Positions 60,101-64,000 of a DNA stretch of 64,000 nucleotides are shown here, in pieces. Under the pieces are notes generated by a model. That model was not told where the DNA came from and searched no databases. It saw only the letters and a program-made list of their open reading frames with translations. Every line of letters begins with the position of its first letter. Position 1 is the stretch's first letter. Source of the stretch: Ciona intestinalis (lineage: Eukaryota; Chordata; Ascidiacea; Phlebobranchia; Cionidae); assembly GCF_000224145.3 (NCBI RefSeq), contig NC_020176.2, positions 1,240,693 to 1,304,692 of the forward strand, given 5' to 3'. Both the position numbers and the translations under genes were made by a program.

Positions 60101-63100
60101 TATCAAAATCTAAATGTAGATATAATGGCATAAAAGAACTTTGAACATTTCAAATTTTATATAATTATAAAGACCTCTATGTTCCCATAGTTACCTGCAC
60201 ATTCCCCTCGGGATCAGTGACGTAAACTGTGAGCAACCCACCACCAGGTGTCAGCCCAGTCTCGATTTTTATCGGAAGTTTTCCAATGTTTTGCACTGTC
60301 GCTTCAAATTCGACGATGTCACCCTAAAAGGTAAAAAGCTTAATTAGAAAAAAACAACAAAAATTAAGTTTTGTTTAGTTTTAACAATTTTCCTATTATT
60401 GTTATGTTTTTCGAGTAGTTGCTGGGGTATGTACTGACAGGTTATTGTGAAATCTAAGAAAAGTTAAACTTCATAGTATTTAATATTGATAAAAATAATA
60501 TCAAAAATATTATCAAAAATATCTCATTTTAAACTGACCTTTGCAAATGGTTCCGGTCTAAACTTTATATCAAACCGAACATTCCTTGCTTGGATTTTCC
60601 CTGGTGTTTCCCCTTCTTCATCATCATAACCACGGAAATCAGGGATCACAGATTTCGGAGCGCTTTGATATTCGAAAGTTTTTCCGGTTTCTTGGGAATA
60701 GGCAGATTTGAAAAGCTGGAAATATAAAAACAACATTGAGATGGAAGGTAAATACTCGTTTACTTTTTAGTATAAAGTTCTGGTAAAGAAACTTTTATAT
60801 AGTACTTTAAAACTTAATTTTTATCAGGTACACATATGAAAAAAATAGCTTTACCTTATCAGGTTGATGTCTAAGAATCTCAAGTTCACGGTCACTGAAA
60901 CTGAACTTGAACTTTTTGTAGAAACTACCAGGCTTGTGTTTGGTGTCGTATTTCCATGCGTAGTTCATCCAAGTGAGAGAATCTGGGTTTCCTATAGATA
61001 GAATCAGAAAATATGAATTTCTTATCTTTGGTGAAACAAACATCGGGATAATGAAAAACCACGCAACTTTGATCTGAGAGCTTGACTACCCACCATACAG
61101 AGTAGTTGGACAATTAGATTCATCTGTTAGTACGTTTTAACTTGGATAATAATTTAAAACATTTATTTTCTGCAAATCTACAAAGTGTACTTGCATTAAC
61201 TATGCAAGTATTGTTAAATAAAGTCATGACATATTAGGAGAAAATCAACACAAAAACACATTAGATGAAAAATGCAACCCTTACCTTCTTCAAAGGGATG
61301 TTTCAGTCCCAAGCAATGTCCGCACTCATGTGTCATGTAGTGAAGAAAGCGACGAGTTGCCGCAGCATTTACTTTATCTTCACCACTCTCCAATCCAGTG
61401 AATGAAGTATGTCTAAAATGATGTAGGTAATGTAAAATGTTTGTATACAAACAGTAAAGTTCGATCTGTACAAGGGGACCTTGTTTAACCAGACCACCGC
61501 AATAATAAATGCAGCTAAGTGGCATTTGTTGTTTACTTTTTATTAGGTGTCGATTCTCCTGATATTTTGGTCTATAATATTGGGACCCATCACGTTAAAG
61601 TCCATTTTTTTGGGACCCAAACTTATTAACAACAATTGACATACTTATAAAACATACTTCCGGTAGTTTGTAATTGTATACACACCCAGTAAAAATCCCA
61701 AATCCCCTTTTATTCCCTTCATCAAATGAGAATCCCATGTATCTTGAATCTGGAGGTCGCGTGGCTTGCAGGCACCAGATGTTTTGATCCGAAGATTCGT
61801 TTTCTTGGAAGAAATCTTCCATGACAGCGTACATGTCACCTTTGCTCCATGGAGTGTCTTTGGTTGGGTCTTTAACCTTTGAATAAACATGGACTTAAAT
61901 TTGTTTTAAGAATGATTGTAAAAGAAAGGTCAGAGACCACTAAGAACAATATTTTAATATATTTTTTGTTCGTTAGGTTACATTTATTATTTATATTGTC
62001 TTCGTTAGGTTGTTCATTAACAATAACATTTAAAACGTAGCCACAAAAAAAACGACCATTGTACTGGTTTAAGCTGTTTAAGACTGATGTAACCATCATG
62101 CCGTATTGCCGTGCATCATATCATTGGCAACAGTATATCTTAAAGACTAACCCTAACCCACAAAATATTACGGTATCCACTAATGATGATGATCAACTTA
62201 CCTCTTGGCTATCATCAGGATTGTAATGAAGTTTAAGCCCAGCATCCTCAAACACGGAGAACAAATCCAACTTCCGATCTTTCATCTTGCCATACACACC
62301 CTTGTACTTTCGTAGTTCAATTACCGGCCAATAAACTTTTTCCACGTAATCAATATCAAGGTGAATGTCGCGGAAATGCTGTGAAATATAATGCGTCTAC
62401 ACTGTTAGTTTCTTTTATAATCTAATACACTGTTTGCTACTTATTCTTGTGGCGGATCGGGGAATATTATAATAAAGTCCATAGGTATGCAGTGTTTGGT
62501 ACTTGAGCTACACTATATTGTTTGTTCCTTGTTTTAAATCCGCGTTTTAAAGATATGTCACAAACACCAACCAAGCATTCCTTACGTCAGAGGCTTTCGT
62601 GACATTGTTGAAGACCTTTTGTTTCCCTTCAATTGTCACTGTAACGTCACAAACCCAACTTCCACCGGAGCGATTGAAAGCAATGGTGACGTCACCGCTG
62701 CGTCTCCCTGCGTCACTAAGTATGACGTTAATGCTCGCTTTCACCGATGCGGTGTTTCCTGATGACGTCTTCTCCACGCTTTCCTTGACACAGCGGAAAA
62801 ATGCTGACGAAGCATCTTCTGGCCTGAATGAATCGGAACGACGTTGAAACGATAAAGTTGTTCTCCGTGATGGTATATTTATAAATAATCTAGTAATATA
62901 TATAATAATATAAATAACTTGGTATAAACTGTTTGGTCTCTTTGATTACGTAGCGTAGATTAGGAATAAATTCAAATGGTGAAAAACAGGATATAGCTAC
63001 AAAACGGCGGTCGTTAAAAAGGTCCGACAGATAAATACATATTTACAATTGAAAAGTAAAAAGCGCGCAGTTTGGCAACCAGGATTGTGTTAAGCTTACC

Positions 63101-63622
63101 ATAAACTTTTATCGGTGTTGGTAACTGTTCCACTGATAAAATTTAAGCCTTTACGGAATCTCCCGGTCTTATCCACGTCTACCTTGAGCTCTAGCGCCCC
63201 TTTCCGGTTGGATATCTCGTACATTCCGCTAATCGCGGCGGAAAAGTCAACTGCGTCATAATAGCTTAATTATTTTTACGTCTCAACAGTTGCCTCTATC
63301 GTGTCTATATTAGTACATTGAACCACTCGGTTAAGCTCAACATTTAAGGAGGCGGAAAACCGGTGAAAACCAGAATGTTTGAAACCCACGCAGATCACGA
63401 TAGTTCGCGCTACCTAAAAAAACACGTGACATCCATTGTTATATTTTCAGTAATAACAGAAGCACTGTGACGTCACAAACACAGAGGATAATTTCCCATT
63501 GAGCTTTGTCACCACAACAAGCCACTTAATGACATAACAAACAAACTATAAACATGACGTCACTCACCATTATCATCTGGGTCATATGGGGAAGTCCCAG
63601 GGTAGAGAGTGTCGTCATACAT
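54167..63622 (-). CDS. Metzincin metalloprotease plus hemocyanin-type phenoloxidase exon chain
   Basis: About 23 exons in one direction. N-terminal half (63622-59736): start MYDDTLYPGTSPYDPDD, two beta-rich exons, then a zinc protease with HECGHCLGLKH (HExxHxxGxxH, near 61300) and Met-turn SLTWMNY (near 60975), then beta-rich exons. C-terminal half (59559-54167): a type-3 copper enzyme of the arthropod phenoloxidase/hemocyanin superfamily. CuA has HHNHWHAVY and RQGELFGYMHAQML. CuB has FGSFHNMGHM and RDPIFFRWHQHVDD. The C-terminal signature is SYCGTRDQIYPDK, MIMGYPF. All six copper His are present. Such enzymes oxidise phenols to quinones in immunity and melanisation. Exon phases agree on each side of the gap, and no stop, terminal exon or new start separates the halves, but the 50-N gap (59560-59609) lies between them. 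So this may be one protein of about 1,300 residues or two adjacent genes. There is no signal peptide, as in arthropod prophenoloxidases. Confidence 0.75.
55985..56095 (+). mobile_element. SINE core fragment
   Basis: AATGCTGCTACCGTTATCAG, TTGCCTTGGATAAGACATTT and CAACATATTGGTTGATTA follow the family core with many changes. It is intronic in the phenoloxidase gene. Confidence 0.55.
59560..59609. other. Assembly gap, 50 N
   Basis: A placeholder-length gap that begins inside an exon (reading EKSEILITELENVEEE on its low side), so at least part of one exon is missing. Directly beside it is a tandem repeat (59610-59672). Confidence 0.95.
59610..59672. repeat. Tandem repeat at gap edge
   Basis: TTTTAAAGTTAACGAAGCAG occurs twice, about 36 bp apart, starting at the first base after the gap. 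It probably continues into the gap and may have caused it. It is intronic. Confidence 0.75.
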
Positions 63623-64000
63623 GTCCAAACAACCTATTTAACGTTCTAAAACAACATAGAAATTGATAATACTTGAGAATTGAGGTATTCACCGTAGTTT
63701 ATTTCTTAGTCGTCCTACTCGTTTTGCTGTAATACGATGCCCACAATTAATGGTAAGCGTTACTATTACGTCACAATACGATCTCGAATTTAATCCCGCA
63801 ATGCTTTAAAAGTGGTGTAGCGTGTTTTAAAGTCTGTCGATTTGCTTCTAATTTCCTTCTCTTTGTTGTTTTAAACAATCTAACCTCCTTTAGTGTTTTC
63901 GAAGAGATTTTTGTTCTGTTGTGCTTTACCTTATACACGTCATAATGATTAACAACCGTAAACAAACATTATGAATCCTGCAACATTTTCCAGCTTTCTA
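63623..64000. other. Upstream flank, no gene seen
   Basis: 5' flank of the minus-strand protease/phenoloxidase gene. No supported exon, TATA box or repeat was seen. The small frame at 63771-63965 has no recognisable content. Confidence 0.4.

Noticed and set aside
1-64000. Virus-like or LTR elements, CRISPR arrays, toxin genes
   Set aside because: No reverse transcriptase, integrase, capsid or envelope-like frames, no paired long terminal repeats and no spaced direct-repeat array were seen.

Overview
The window looks like nuclear DNA of a tunicate, most likely Ciona. The reasons are AT-rich sequence, small GT-AG introns, abundant tiny DNA-transposon derivatives and tRNA-derived SINEs, an arthropod-type phenoloxidase gene (a family known from Ciona), and metazoan orthologues such as MED25, ANKRD27/VARP and CCDC40. 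Species is inferred from content only. There are two 50-N assembly gaps (22821-22870 and 59560-59609). I saw no retrovirus-like or other capsid-bearing element, no CRISPR array and no convincing functional tRNA or rRNA gene.

Layout. 1-1.2 kb: a short tandem repeat and a MITE nested inside a larger MITE. 1.2-3.7 kb (+): single-exon MED25. 4.3-9.0 kb (-): ten-exon secreted trypsin-like protease with a C-terminal CUB domain. 9-14.2 kb: no gene seen, only SINE and MITE debris including a fold-back element. 14.2-16.8 kb: two nearly identical intronless seven-transmembrane receptor genes, tail to tail. 18.5-19.5 kb (-): small secreted thrombospondin-type-1 protein with a strongly basic tail. 20.5-30.3 kb (-): one or two unrecognised genes, a Death-domain N-terminal part (26.1-30.3 kb) and a 455-residue part (20.5-25.3 kb). 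Inside the second, 1.7 kb is assembled twice across the first gap, almost certainly two unmerged haplotypes. 31.9-44.3 kb (-): ANKRD27/VARP. 44.8-52.7 kb (+): CCDC40, head to head with ANKRD27 with 466 bp between the start codons. 54.2-63.6 kb (-): an exon chain that reads as a zinc metalloprotease of metzincin type followed by a complete hemocyanin-superfamily phenoloxidase, with the second gap between the halves.

The genes are mostly unrelated housekeeping, ciliary and secreted functions. The two points most worth following are the metzincin plus phenoloxidase chain, which may be a single two-enzyme protein, and the receptor pair, whose identity is broken by one sharply diverged block over TM4. 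A regional enrichment of the palindrome TGACGTCA (about 13.9-32.6 kb and 62.6-63.6 kb, apparently absent in between) runs through both exons and introns and is unexplained.
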